This document shows, in pieces, positions 22,315 to 33,405 of a DNA stretch of 64,000 nucleotides; position 1 is the stretch's first letter; every line of letters begins with the position of its first letter. The stretch is from Odontesthes bonariensis (Eukaryota; Chordata; Actinopteri; Atheriniformes; Atherinopsidae), in NCBI RefSeq assembly GCF_027942865.1, contig NC_134520.1:6087501-6151500 (forward strand), written 5' to 3'. A model generated the notes under the pieces. That model was not told the DNA's origin. It did not search any database and saw only the letters and a program-made list of their open reading frames with translations. Position numbers and translations under genes: made by a program.

Positions 22315-22815
22315 TTTAAAGGGGAACTGCGGTATTTTCAACATTAAGCCTCTTTTCTGAGTCGTCTGCAATGTTTTAGAACCCTCCTCACCGCTTTTTT
22401 ATGTTTACTGCTGTCTCCGGTATTTGCCTAATTTTGATTCTTCTCAACCTGCTTCAGAATGGCAAGTCATGCGCATGTCTAGAAAGGTCCATAAAAGCAC
22501 AATAAACGTCCGTTTTCAAAATAATCAACTCACCGGAGTGGTTACTGGTGTGCACTGGTAATCCATATCAAATTTCGTGGCGAAAAGTTGCTTCTGTCGT
22601 GTTTTATTTGACATTTTGTACTGGATGTTCGTTGATATTACTCCGCCACCGCTAAGAAAATAGTGCGAGCATGAACGAGCTGCCAAACATTTAGAAACAT
22701 TTAGAGACTCTAAATGATTTGAAGTTTTTTCCACAGCAAAATAAATTGATGGTACTGAATTCTTCATTAATGCTACACAGCATTGGGTTATATGTGCACA
22801 CAAGGGTTATATCAA
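22315..22815. mobile_element. Fragment of a TIR element (TTTAAAGGGGAACTGCGG end)
   Basis: A TTTAAAGGGGAACTGCGG terminus at 22315 begins abruptly inside LINE ORF2. No inverted right copy is seen before the Harbinger end at about 22822, so it is truncated or very diverged. The minus-strand frame 22525-22803 has no recognisable motif. Confidence 0.4.
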
Positions 22816-23063
22816 CTGGGGGGTATTCCTAGAAAGTAGCTAAAGTAAGCCAGGCTATAGCCGGTAAGCGTCGCTGGAACTAGCGCCATCTCCCATTTAA
22901 GCCTTAAATCGTTCCTCAAAGATATTTTAGCTGCATCTCGGTGGCTAATCCAAGCGAGGCTTACATAGCCTAGCTTAGTGCGAGTGCACAAGGAACGTAA
23001 GAAGCCCTGACGAGTCGATGATGGAAAAACGGAGATCTCTGTGAAAATGAGAGCGAGACAAGA

Positions 23064-23526
23064 GCTGTTATTTTTTCGTCAGCTGAACAAATAATGCTTA
23101 TGGAGCTGTATGAGGATTTTAAAAGTGTCATCACCAGAAATGGTAATACAGCTGTGATCAATAAAGCGAAGAAACGGCATGGCAAACAATTGCAGACAGA
23201 CTAAATGCGTAAGTTATGAAAGTTTCATACCATTGACATTCATTTTACTGTCCTCATGTATTTATACTCTCCTCTTTGTGTTATAATTTGTTTACATAAA
23301 GCATGCTGAATTGTCTCTGTATGAGATGTACTGCACACATATACTGGCCCTGCTCAGTTTATTAATAACCCAATAATCGACACGCATCATCATACTTTGT
23401 GACTATCCTGTGTGTGTGACCCACATATTAATTTTTCACTGTTACATCTCAACAGGAGCAATCTTAACAGCCAAAAGCGTACCTGGCAGCAGGTGAAGGT
23501 AAAGTACAGGAACATATTTCAGAGTG
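23064..23526 (+). pseudogene. Harbinger Myb/SANT-like protein, two exons
   Basis: Exon 1 (23064-23208) reads FSSAEQIMLMELYEDF, then NTAVINKAKKR; a one-base loss follows, after which another frame reads WQTIADRLNA up to a GTAAGT donor at 23209. Exon 2 (23456-23526) follows an acceptor CAACAG and reads KRTWQQVKVKYRNIFQSG up to a GTAAGT donor. The Trp/hydrophobic spacing is that of the DNA-binding Myb-like partner that Harbinger transposases need for nuclear import and TIR binding. The frameshift kills this copy. Confidence 0.7.
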
Positions 23527-24109
23527 GTAAGTAGCCTTTGAAGAAATGTGTTTGTCCAATAAATAGAGGACCAAACTAGATATGGAAGAAACTGAAAATA
23601 AAAAAGATCAAGCTAGAGATTATGAAACTGGAGATGGATGTTAGTATAAATTCAGATAAAGGAGAATTTTGTGTTGTGAACTGTATTTAATTGTGTTTTC
23701 TCTCCACAGCTTGAGAAACATGTAATAATAATTAAACAATTCAACACAACTTGAACTCAAACTTGTCATTATTGTACGGTTCATGCAACGTGTTAGAAAT
23801 GTGTTTATACATTTATATTCACAGTGGGGTGCCATGACCTAAACGTGTGGAAAGTTATAAATCATCTCTGTCCATTTAGCCTTCTTACACTTGCTCTGAC
23901 TTAAACTGCTACTGTGTCAATGCTAAATTATGAAAAGAAGTTCTAACTCAAAGGTCACAACAATAAGGATCAAAGGAAATATGTGTCCCTGTATAGGTCC
24001 CTCACTGTGTCAGGAGAAACCGAGTCCTTTCAGGCACTAGAACTCAACGAAGAAAAGACTTGAGCCTGAAAAGTTGTCCACAAGACAAAATGTATAAAAT
24101 ATGAAGTAT

Positions 24110-24740
24110 ACTATTAATTTAAGATGGCTCTGTCAGAAGTCAGCCATGGTGCCTGAGAAGTTTAAGCAATGAACCTATATTTAATTTGGCCAAAGGTCAT
24201 TTCTATCCGTGGCTCCGTGCCCTTGTTTTAGCATGTGCATGTGCATGTGCATGCCCTTGTTCCTGTATCAGGATATGGCGTGAGGAGGTACGGCCAGCAT
24301 GCATAGCCTCTGTCCCCAAGCAGGACACCATTGAACTCTCCTGCAGAATAAGAGAAATGTTGGATGGATATACATGTGTTAAGACTTTAGGCAATTTGAT
24401 GCAATATGTGCCTTATATGGCTATCTATAATAAAGTATGACGAGCACTTTAAATTCCTTAAGATGACCTCTACACCTGACCTCTCATTACATTACCAAAA
24501 TTCTGCCCATGCTACACCTTACTTCAAAAGTACACTCCTTCAGGTCAGTAAAATTCTTGCGCCTTGTGCAAACCTCTGTGCCAGTGAGGATGCTCGGAAG
24601 ATCCTAGAATCATGAACTGATCCCGGCCATTTAGCCTCAATGTTGGAAATGAAATGACCTCCATCACAGATCATCTGTATGCACGGAGGATAGGAGTCAA
24701 TGATGAGGTTTCACAGGGCATAAATGTAACATTGCTCAGC
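24110..24740 (-). pseudogene. Harbinger (HARBI1-like) DDE transposase remnant
   Basis: Reading the minus strand from high coordinates gives MICDGGHFISNIEAKWPGS followed by VHDSRIFRASSLAQRF, then GVLLGDRGYACWPYLLTPYP, a GCATGT microsatellite, then IEMTFGQIKYRF. These are successive HARBI1 nuclease blocks, the last containing the catalytic Glu region. Stops and shifts separate the blocks. The N-terminal part is lost. The plus-strand open frame over the same bases (24186-24440) is the shadow of this gene. Confidence 0.75.
24228..24256 (+). repeat. (GCATGT)n short tandem repeat
   Basis: Four copies of the hexamer GCATGT are visible inside the transposase remnant, where they have expanded and broken the reading. 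Confidence 0.85.
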
Positions 24741-24799
24741 ATTACTCAAAAAGGGGATTGATGTGGTATTTTTCAAAATGAGAAATCCAGTTCAGAGTC

Positions 24800-26303
24800 T
24801 ATGGACAATTATCCCCAAGTGTACCTGTACATTTAGGATATGGAAAAATTTTCGGTTTGGTTTGGGTGCTTTTTGTTTTGGTTTGGGGTACATAAGAAAC
24901 CAAGAAAGAAAGAAAAAAATGAATTGGGCACATGTCCTGAGTATAAAATACAGTGCAAATGACAAATTACTCTGGTGTGCTGCGCGATTTGTTCTCCTAC
25001 TAATTAATCCACAGATTCAGAACCACTACAGGACACACAGCCAAGCGACGGACAAGGTGTCCATCTGAAATTCTGGAAGGAATGCCCATCATGCCAAGAT
25101 GATGGTTAAACAATCACACATTCTTCAACCACTGTCAACATAATATATCTGAACTCTCTCCTGAATTGTCCTAAAAGCAGATTAGTTAGGGAGAAGGGTG
25201 GTAAAGACCCCTTCATGGAAGTGAAGTGCTGGTAACCTCTCCTTCCAAGTTAGTTCTGGATCAGAATGCTGAACTGATGTTCAGCCATGAGGAGAACTGA
25301 GCACCAAGCAGTGAACGGATTGGACCAGAAGAAACTGAGCTGCACTACACGACTCGGCGCATGGTCATCATAAAAATATTCACTTAAAAAGAAATTGTCA
25401 GTACATGTCATGGTTAAATGTTTTGTATTGTTTTGTGTTTTGTGCCATAATGCTTTTCGTTTAATAATTTAGTTAATTCAGAATCATTTTAAGTGTATAA
25501 ATTGGCAATCATGACTATGTCCACTGCCATTGGTGTGACTCGGCTGTTTGGAGCGGGACCTTAGGCACTGAAAGGTAATGAGGTGGTCGGTCGCCAAGTG
25601 GAAATGGGGCCATAGGAGAATTTTTCCCTGTTCAGCCATCGGGTTTTCGCTCCTATTCGCTGCGAACAGTGGACGAGCCTGCTGGTAATGTTAATTGCCT
25701 TAAGCAATGTGAGCAGGGCCTTGACACTGCTCAAACCACATATAGTTTGATATGTTTATGAACAAAGATTCCACACAGAAGATGGGTTCGGGGCCACATA
25801 CACACAGAATAATATCAAGAAATATTTATACATGTAGTCCTTGCATACACGTAGAGGCGTAATACTTATAGTTTTTTTTTTAAGAAATGTGCTCATAGCA
25901 GAGTTATGATCAGTTGAGTTATGAAGGTCTTAACTATTCTCGAAAGAGGTTGTGTTCCGAGCATCATGATAAAATACTCCTGATATAAAAGGTTTAGCTA
26001 ACGCATTAGAATTGTTTTACCATTTCCACATGCATGTGCAATGAAGACTTGCTTGCTGCTGATAAACGCAAAGAAGAACAGCTTGCACATAAAAGTGCAC
26101 ATAATGATGTCATATCGAAAAGGGGGATAACAAAAATCTCCTCTCTGGTTGTGCTGCACCTTAAAGGTAAGTGGCCACTTGCAGTTTGGGGGCCTGCTAA
26201 GTTGGCAATGTATGTCAGATAGGTCTGGTACAGTAGATACACGCCTGAAACAACACTCACACACACACATCGTTTATCACATCCAAAGAACATGACAAAG
26301 ATG
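24800..26303. other. Gene-free stretch
   Basis: No gene, tRNA or clear repeat end was recognised. Open frames on the minus strand at 25998-26293 overlap each other in two frames and lack motifs. Confidence 0.35.
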
Positions 26304-26311
26304 GTGGATGG

Positions 26312-28383
26312 CAGTGTAGGAATTTCACGAGGGCCACGGCCAGAAGGCCACAGTGGCCTTGATGCCCTCTCTGACTAAGTTTTGCGGTTTAGCAGTCTGC
26401 CTCTTTTCTGACACGGCTTCAATGATCAATGAGCACCTGGTGGAGAAAAAAAAAATAAAATCAGCGGTGCGCTTGATTCGAGCCTGGATTTACACCGCTC
26501 GGACGGTCTATGATGACAGTTGACATCAGTCTATCTCCGCCCACCCCCTCACGCGTCCGTGTGCGTAGCCAGCTGATTCTCCGCTGGAGGTGAGGTAAGG
26601 TTTTGTGATGATCCTGTTTGCCGTTAAGTTTTTCATTTGTCCAGCTTTAAGTGTAATTTTATGGATAACATTACTATTTCTTGCTCGGATGGTAATACAT
26701 AATTATAATATTTTGAAGTGTTTTTGTTACTACTTGGATAAGTTACATTGCAGTTGTGTTCTTTTATTTTTATCTAGTGCTAGGCAGTTAGCTAACAACT
26801 AGGCAGTTAGCGCTGTGTTGTTAGCTGTCAAAAGACCTCTGTGCAGACTAGGTTCGTTTGCTGCTCGTTTATACCAGGGCTCTAAATTAACACCCGCCAA
26901 ATGCGGGTGAAAGTTATTTTTGGCGTGTATTAAAAAAAACTCACTAGCCGGCTTGGCCGATGATAAATGAGGAACTTTACCATCTATTTCGCGGGACGCG
27001 CGAGTGCAGTTTCTATGGGAACGCATCCGCCGAGGCTGCCGTACTCGGGGAGTGGGTCACTCTTGGTTTGGAAATACGATAGACGCCGGTGTTCAGCCGA
27101 TTTCTCCTACTTGTCGAGAATTACTACTTTGTGCATGCGCCAAGCCGATTTTCTAAGTTTCGTTTTCACGCCCATAATGTTTTGCTACCCTGCGTCTGAT
27201 TATTTTCTTTTTTGGAAGACATGCAAAGTAATAAAACACTTATCAACAAGCAGTTAGCTTAACATGCACAAATGGGGTGTCATTCACCATTTGATTTTTG
27301 TATTTGGGACACTTCTGTCTTTATTTAGGTGACTCTGCTCCATCATTGTAAATTAATGCATTGCGTTATTGGTACAAATACAGACGCAAACACTAACAAA
27401 ATGTGGCGATGGTTGGGACAGCCGGCCGTGAAGAGAAAAGATATGCCTGCCAAAGGAGGGGAGGAGGATGATATTTTGAATATATTGAATCTGGCATGGT
27501 GACACTTTGTGAGAAAAGGGAAAAATGGAACTGATTTAGATGGATCCGAAGACAGTTCAGAGAGCTCGGACGATGTTTAAGCATTTCACAGTATCCATAA
27601 TTCCATAATTAGTCTCTGCACATAGTTTTGTGTTTAATTTTGTGCATTATCTGCACTAAAACATGGTTAGAAAGTTGTTAAATATTTCCATTTTTGTAGA
27701 TTCAGGGTTCACATGAATATAGATCAGTTTTACGTCTGTGAGGGTTGAGGAGTAATGAAATGTTAGAATAAGTTTTGTATGTACATAAGTTTAATTATTG
27801 TAATTATTTTAATTGGATATACATTCCCAATTTCACTGTAAAATGAATTTAAAGCTTTAGTTAATAAATTGATCAAATGAATTCAGTGGCTCTCATCTGT
27901 CTGTGGCTAGTGGATATAAATTATATCGCCCCATTTTCAAAACGCAATCAAAATACCCATTCACATGTCTTGTGGCATGCCTAAACTGTCCACAAAAAAA
28001 ATACATTACACCCACTGGCCAGAACTAGCTTAGTTAGCTTAGCATAGCAACTGCCATTCACTTACATTGTAAGTGACATCCTTTCAACGTAGGCCCACTA
28101 CCACAGTCTCACAGTGAGCCAAACATGTCTGTGCTATAAGAGTCCTGTGTAGTTTTAATAAAAAAGTTGTTTAATTGCAATTTGGTGTCCATTGAATGCT
28201 TAATAAGTATATATAAAAGTATTGTAAATGCATATACAATCGTAGTCACTTCATATCATATGTTAAATCATTGTTTTAATTTATGGCCTTGGTGCCCTGG
28301 CTTTTGGCCTTTGTGCCCTTAAAAAATTGACAACTCAAAGGGCCAAGTGGCCTTGCCCCTAAAATGACGAAATTCCAGGCCTG
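26312..28383 (+). mobile_element. hAT transposon remnant with perfect 8 bp target duplication
   Basis: GTGGATGG occurs at 26304-26311 and again at 28384-28391, directly bordering termini CAGTGTAGGAATTTCACG and, inverted, CAGGCCTGGAATTTCGTC. An 8 bp duplication and a CAG start are the hAT signature. Internal sequence includes a second hAT-like end (CAGGGCTCTAAATTAAC at 26875) and a 33-codon frame. No transposase catalytic part is readable, so the 2.07 kb copy is nonautonomous, possibly with a nested element. Confidence 0.8.
27401..27502 (+). pseudogene. hAT transposase N-terminal remnant
   Basis: The short frame MWRWLGQPAVKRKDMP followed by an acidic run resembles the start of some hAT transposases, where a Trp-Leu and a basic PVKRK-like signal precede the BED/hAT body. 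It stops after 33 codons. The assignment rests on this small match and on the hAT context. Confidence 0.35.
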
Positions 28384-28585
28384 GTGGATGGCCTGCTCAT
28401 ATCACTAGCAAATGTCAAGTTATACTTTGTCGAGTGTAAGTACAACCTCTGTGAGATAAAGGTGAACATAAATATGAAATGTTTCCGGATATCGGGGCTC
28501 TGTCTGACGGAGGCCCTGCGAGGACTCTGTCACTCTGAGTTCAGCGCGGCTAAATTTCACATGTGACCACGAATAAATACTTTGT

Positions 28586-29720
28586 TTAACTTACGATTTC
28601 TCCAGCTTGTTCTTGGGCTTCCAATAAAAGAATCGGGCTAACAGAGTTGGTGGAGATGTAAAGCTGGACGTCATTGGCATAACAGTGGAAATGGAGGGGA
28701 AGCCAAGGGGAAGCAGATAAAGTGTGAAGAGGAAGGACCAAGTACCGAACCCTGGGGGATGCCTTGGGACAGAGGAACAGTGGAGGAGGTGCAGTTGTTG
28801 ATGTGGATGAATTGTTGTGGGGGGGGGGGATGAGGAGTGAGCGGGTGTTCACGATAGGTTGTGATGACTGAGGAAGGGGGCGGAGATTTGATAGCTTCAC
28901 ATGTCATTTGTTGTGAAGAAGTAATAAGGACCAGAGCAGTACCAGATGGATGGGATAGAGTCAGGAGTTGAAAAGTTGGAGTTGAACATCTGACCAGAGT
29001 GTGGAGGACGGCAAAGTAGACCAGTTTCTCTGAGGATGTCGATGCAGTCCGGGCGCAGACGGTTGTTCAGTGAGTGGAGGTCGGAGGTGGAGTACAGCGG
29101 GGGCATGATCCAGGTATGGAGCGCAAGCAGGAGCTGGGTGTCTGTGGAAGGAGAGGTGACGTGTACCCCAGGAGTATACACGGGATAATCCACAGCATAA
29201 CCACCGCAGGCAAACAGTAGTCCAATGATGAGGACAGGGGCCACTGGCCTGCTAGCTCGGCAGTCCTGGTGAAGAGACGAGGATGTCAGCCCGATGTGGA
29301 TGTGGTGATGGCCAGCGGAGGAAACCAGCCAAAGCCCGACAGAACCGACCATACCGGAAAGGAAGGATCCCGGGAGGACGGGCAGATGGACTCAAGCTGG
29401 CAGGGGAAATTGCAGGGATAGACCGCAGGAATGGCCACCCCGGTGGCGGGCGACAAAGTTGTGCCAGGAGTAAGTCCCGTGAGTCCTTAGGCTAGCAGGA
29501 GCTAGCAGGAGATATTACAGTTTGCTACAATTAGCAAGTGTAACAGGATGGTGGATACAGGTGAGAGTCCGGTAGCGTTTCTCTCCACAAAGTTGTAATC
29601 AGGTGACAGAAAAATGTGACCAAAAACAGACCGTGAAAGCTATAGAACCAGTAGAAACTGTATCGGTCAAGAATTTCTCAACAGAAAAGCGGCGAACAAA
29701 CAACGCATGCGTTCTCTCTC
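28586..29720 (-). mobile_element. Internally deleted LINE, antisense
   Basis: On the minus strand the 5' leader and first coding part (about 29720-28897) are followed directly by an RT middle segment with GIPQGSVLGP and FHCYANDVQLYIS (28890-28590). The endonuclease and the N-terminal half of RT, which normally lie between, are absent. The catalytic YADD reads YAND, so one metal-binding Asp is lost. A frame change occurs within the RT piece. Confidence 0.65.
28897..29352 (-). pseudogene. LINE leader/N-terminal open frame
   Basis: The 151-codon frame contains HCR-like Cys/Arg-rich and then LLLALHTWIMPPLYSTSDLH and NRLRPDCIDILRETGLLCRP phrases, which I associate with the region before the endonuclease of L2-like LINEs in fish. 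No enzymatic motif is present. It ends at the deletion junction with the RT piece. Confidence 0.45.
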
Positions 29721-29722
29721 AC

Positions 29723-30253
29723 GGTCTTTTCTGGGTTCCATAGGAACACATATAACGTAGGTGTTTGGTGGTTGGTAGCTACGCCCCTTCTCATATTTCC
29801 GCTTCTTCATTTCCGCTTCTTGTGGCCCCGTCATTTTTAAAAACTACTGTTGCAGCTACGAAGACAACAACATGGACAGAGCCACTGATAAATGGACTGA
29901 CAAAGAAGTCAAAGCTCGCGAATATAAGTTGTCAATTAGAGCGGGGATTTATCACACAGCTAAGCAGTGCAGGGAGAAAATTAAAAAACTTAAACAGCAC
30001 TACAAAAAATTAAGGACCACAACAACCAGTGGGGCGAACCGAAAAACCAGTAAATGGTTCAATACCGTGGCGCTAAATTAACACGTCACTGTCGCAGACG
30101 GTTGCGTCACATCAGTCCCTATCAAGGTCCCTGACTCATGTGCGAATGCAAAATGAAACAGTTCCCCAGGGGAAGGGCAGTTCATAGAACCGAATTTGAG
30201 GTGGACAGTTCTTAGAACTGTGTTCTTAGAACTTGTCTGTCCGAATGCGGCTT
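29723..30253 (+). mobile_element. TIR element, right part, with a SANT-like coding segment
   Basis: The element ends GTCCGAATGCGGC at 30253, the inverse of the terminus at 16478. Its left part shares about 66 bp with 16622-16688. It contains a short coding segment with a trihelix/SANT pattern (separate entry). The type of TIR, a TTA/ATA border and the SANT protein suggest a PIF/Harbinger-like group, which is inference. Confidence 0.55.
29872..30081 (+). pseudogene. SANT/trihelix-like DNA-binding fragment
   Basis: The frame of 69 codons reads TDKWTDKEVKAREYKLS, then TAKQCREKIKKLKQHYKKL. W-T-D-K-E-V and T-A-K-Q-C-R-E-K-I-K-K-L are the first and last helices of the Myb/SANT-like (trihelix) domain of transposon accessory proteins. 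The middle helix is shortened by a deletion of roughly 30 residues compared with the usual domain, so it is unlikely to fold properly. Confidence 0.6.
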
Positions 30254-30694
30254 ATGTCTCCAGGAAGGTTTCCAACACAGAGGAGAGTAATGATGACACT
30301 GGCTGTGGTGTGGTTTGTCTGAGATGGCGGTGGGGTGAGCAGGCAGGTATAAAGCGAGGAAGCCGATCCGGACACAGGGAAGAGGTCGACGGAGGTATCC
30401 AAGGATCTCAGAAGAAGCAAGGTTACACTAGGGAACACAGGTAAACAATAATAATAAGTCATAGGAAGGTTTTACTAGTAACACTGAGAAGCACTGGTGA
30501 GCCTGATTACCAACAGAGACTATAAGACAATCTGGCACAGTCTGGAGCTCCTGCAGGTCCTTAAGAGCAGGGATCTTAGCAGGTGTGCTGGCAGGAGCAG
30601 TCCAGACTCTGCCCTGGACTTCCTGGATACCTGCTCAGTCCCGCCTGGAACTCAGAACACAACCACAATACCACAATCAAGTGCAATCATGACA
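30254..30694 (+). mobile_element. Right end of a TGTCACGG...CATGACA repeat
   Basis: AGCAGTCCAGACTCTGCCC, GGAACTCAGAACACAACC and ACCACAATACCACAATC, ending in CATGACA at 30694, form the usual right end of the repeat whose left end is at 16319. It begins exactly where the TIR element ends. Confidence 0.5.
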
Positions 30695-32905
30695 AATGTA
30701 AGCCAATATTCCCAGAGAGTATTCAATAATGGCTCATCTCTGTGTTAATTCAGGGTCAGAGTATCGGATTGGAGCTGCATTCCCGTTTCATGACAGCTGC
30801 AGACCAAAAACCCTCACCAAGCCCCTGATATTGCTGCTTATGGTAGACCTGGCAGCTTCATTAGTGCTGACCTCGGTGAGGCAACAGAGCACAGCTCCCT
30901 CTGCTGTTTGTTTTGTGGTAGAGCTTAGGAAGTAATTATATCTCAGATATCCTACAGAAGGCTCTTGTAACAACTCAAAATACAATAGCTACTCATATTT
31001 CAGAGCTTATGACAAATGACAGAATGATTTTTAAATTGCTTCAAAATTCATTCAAAAACAAGTGAAGAAACTTTTGGGGGGCATTTTTCCATCTCTTTCT
31101 TTCGATAAATTACATTTACATGCTACACGAACTTCTCACCTTAAAGCCCCGTTTACAACAAAGTTTTTAAAAAAAAGGAACAATGTGTGCACAGTTTGAC
31201 AGCAGATTAATGCTATATTATGCTATATTAATGCTATATTTTTGAGATTTGAAACTACAACCGGATATGTCTCAAAGCAAAACAATCATATGAGACATAA
31301 CTTATCAAAGAAGAGTAAAATGGTTTTCAACTCAACCCCTGGCTGAAGAGTCAGAGATTTGGAAAGTAAGTCAAATGTTACATGCCTGACAGTAAAGCAT
31401 TACTCAGCACATGGAGACAGCTGAATCATGTCTTGTTCGGCCTGTGATCATGTGATCAAAATCTCAGCCTGGGCTTGAAATCAACTATTTTCTTCTTATG
31501 AGTTTGTCGCATTATACTGCATTAAATAAGTCATGCAACTGCAATAAAAAAAAGTAACAGCAGGAATGTAAAGCATAATGTCACCAGTAAAGTTTTAAGT
31601 TAATTACATTAATCTATTTAGCACTCATTCTATCATCATATAGGCTGAGGCAATAGGGAAGTCCAAACTGGACAGGGGTCAGTGTCTCTTTCACTGAGCC
31701 CCTTTAAGGAATCTCCACATATTAAAAAAAAAAAAAAAAACACTTTTTCAACCCACTCTGGAGAGAACCAGAAGAATGACTGCTTTGCCAAATTCCTCAG
31801 TGCTCTTTGTTGGGGCTTACAGTGCTGCAGTAGTAACACAGGCTAACAAATACCAGACTGAGGAGTCAGAGGACATGGACGCAGCTGACCATTAGTTCAG
31901 TTTTGTTTCTTGTAACAGCTCAAAAATTAAAACGCATATCTGTTGAAAGTTGTTTTTCCATTTTATTTAACATTCTTTCAATGTGTCCCTCGTTGGAAAA
32001 AGCAGTAAAATACAAGGCTCTATAAGGTTAGTGGTGATGATAGCGGTGGAACTGGGTACATGTTGGAGAAGAGGGGAGGGCGACAGGGTGAGTGCTACAA
32101 CCCTGAAAGACACGATGTACGGTACAGATAGATAATTTGCAGTTATGAGAGATGGACACGGAGGATGGACACTCCTCCGACTCGGAATTCTTTTCTCTGA
32201 ATGGAAGCGTAAAGCATATATCATAGCTGTGTCCCTAACTGTGTCAGTATGCAGCTTCCTTCAAGATAAGTGCAAAAACGCTTCTCATGTCAGAGATCCT
32301 AGAAGCTGCTACGGTTAAAGTCAGGATACAAATACATTCTTGTGTGACTTACTAGATCACAGTCAGACTTCATCTTTCCAGGCTCAGACGTTTCTGTCCG
32401 ATGCCACATCACTAAAGTTTAGACCAATCAGGTTTTAGATGTAATGAAAAGTCAACAATGGCAGCACCTCTTCCCTCTGCTTGAAGCACTTTGTGGATCA
32501 GATTTATTGAAGCTTGATCATGAGAGATTGTGATGGACAGCTTCATCCAATCACATGGTAAGTATTCTTTTGCAAGCCGGTGACTTTTTCCAAACAGTTT
32601 TCTCTTACCGGATGGTTTCGTGTCACAATCAGTCTGGTATGTTGAATAAATTTAGGGCCGAAGTTGAGACAAAATTCAGTCTCGTACAGAAACCTCTACT
32701 AGCAGAACTGGCTGAATTTGAAATAATGGGTGTCTAAAGACCTTGAACATCTTAAGAGACATTTCCTGAAAGAGGGCTGTTGTGAGTAACCACAGGTTGC
32801 AAAGGATCACCAACTGAATCTCAGTAACACGGCATGAATAAGGATGTTTGTTGTTGGCCGTTATCCGGCATAAGAAAGGTCTGGGGAGACACTTTCTGAC
32901 CATCT
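30695..32905. other. Intergenic stretch downstream of cep63
   Basis: No gene is recognised. There is a poly(A) run at about 31723-31740. The end nearest cep63 may include its 3' UTR. Confidence 0.4.
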
Positions 32906-32936
32906 ATCAAGCAGTTGTGGTAGAGAGTAAATCTGG

Positions 32937-32942
32937 TTTATT
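32937..32942 (-). terminator. Candidate polyadenylation signal of cep63
   Basis: AATAAA on the minus strand lies about 465 bases past the cep63 stop codon and is the first such hexamer met. Cleavage would be expected some 10-30 bases further. Other AATAAA copies occur farther downstream (about 32505 and 31962). Confidence 0.4.
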
Positions 32943-33405
32943 TTACACATTTAAAGCAGTTTTTAAAAAATCTTTTTCTACACAGAAAATTAACAAAAGT
33001 TCAGATGACTTATGAGACAAAATGCCTAAATCTAGAGAATTCAAACGTCTTAAAGTCTCCTTTTCTCACTGGTGAAACTAATCAGTATTTGCATCCCATA
33101 AGCAAGTATGTATTTATAGAAATAAATGAGTTTTTCTTTTTTTTTGGTAGCTGGTGCTACTTCTAACATATGCAATCAATCAGTTGCCCTGCTTTAGGTT
33201 GGTGTTATCTTATATATAAAAAATATATATAAGTGACAAGTAGAGCTCATCAGTTTTGTAAGTGAAGCAGCATAAACTAGAATTTACTATTGACAGTTGC
33301 TAAGAAAAAAATCCAAAGCTCTGAGCTGCCAAACTTAGTACAAATGTGCAAAACTTTGCAGATATAGAAGGTTTTCATCAAATATAATAAGGCACAGGAA
33401 CATCT

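Larger units (their letters stand above)
20000..22320 (+). mobile_element. LINE with ORF1 and the start of ORF2, split by a palindromic element
   Basis: The element has a leader (about 20000-20233), an intact ORF1, a short spacer, then an 883 bp palindrome, after which ORF2 resumes at about 22166 with [19 protein letters not shown] and, after a frameshift, [16 protein letters not shown], the start of the AP-type endonuclease. It is cut at about 22316 by another element. RT is absent. Confidence 0.8.
22822..24760. mobile_element. PIF/Harbinger transposon remnant with both genes
   Basis: GGGGGTATTCCTAGAAAGTAGC at about 22824 looks like a Harbinger left TIR. Inside are a plus-strand Myb/SANT-like gene in two exons and, converging on it, a minus-strand HARBI1-like transposase. 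The pair and their layout are diagnostic of PIF/Harbinger. Both genes are damaged. No right TIR was found before 25 kb. Confidence 0.7.

Noticed and set aside
24186-24440. 84-codon plus-strand open frame
   Set aside because: The minus strand of the same bases reads as Harbinger transposase blocks, so this is the shadow.
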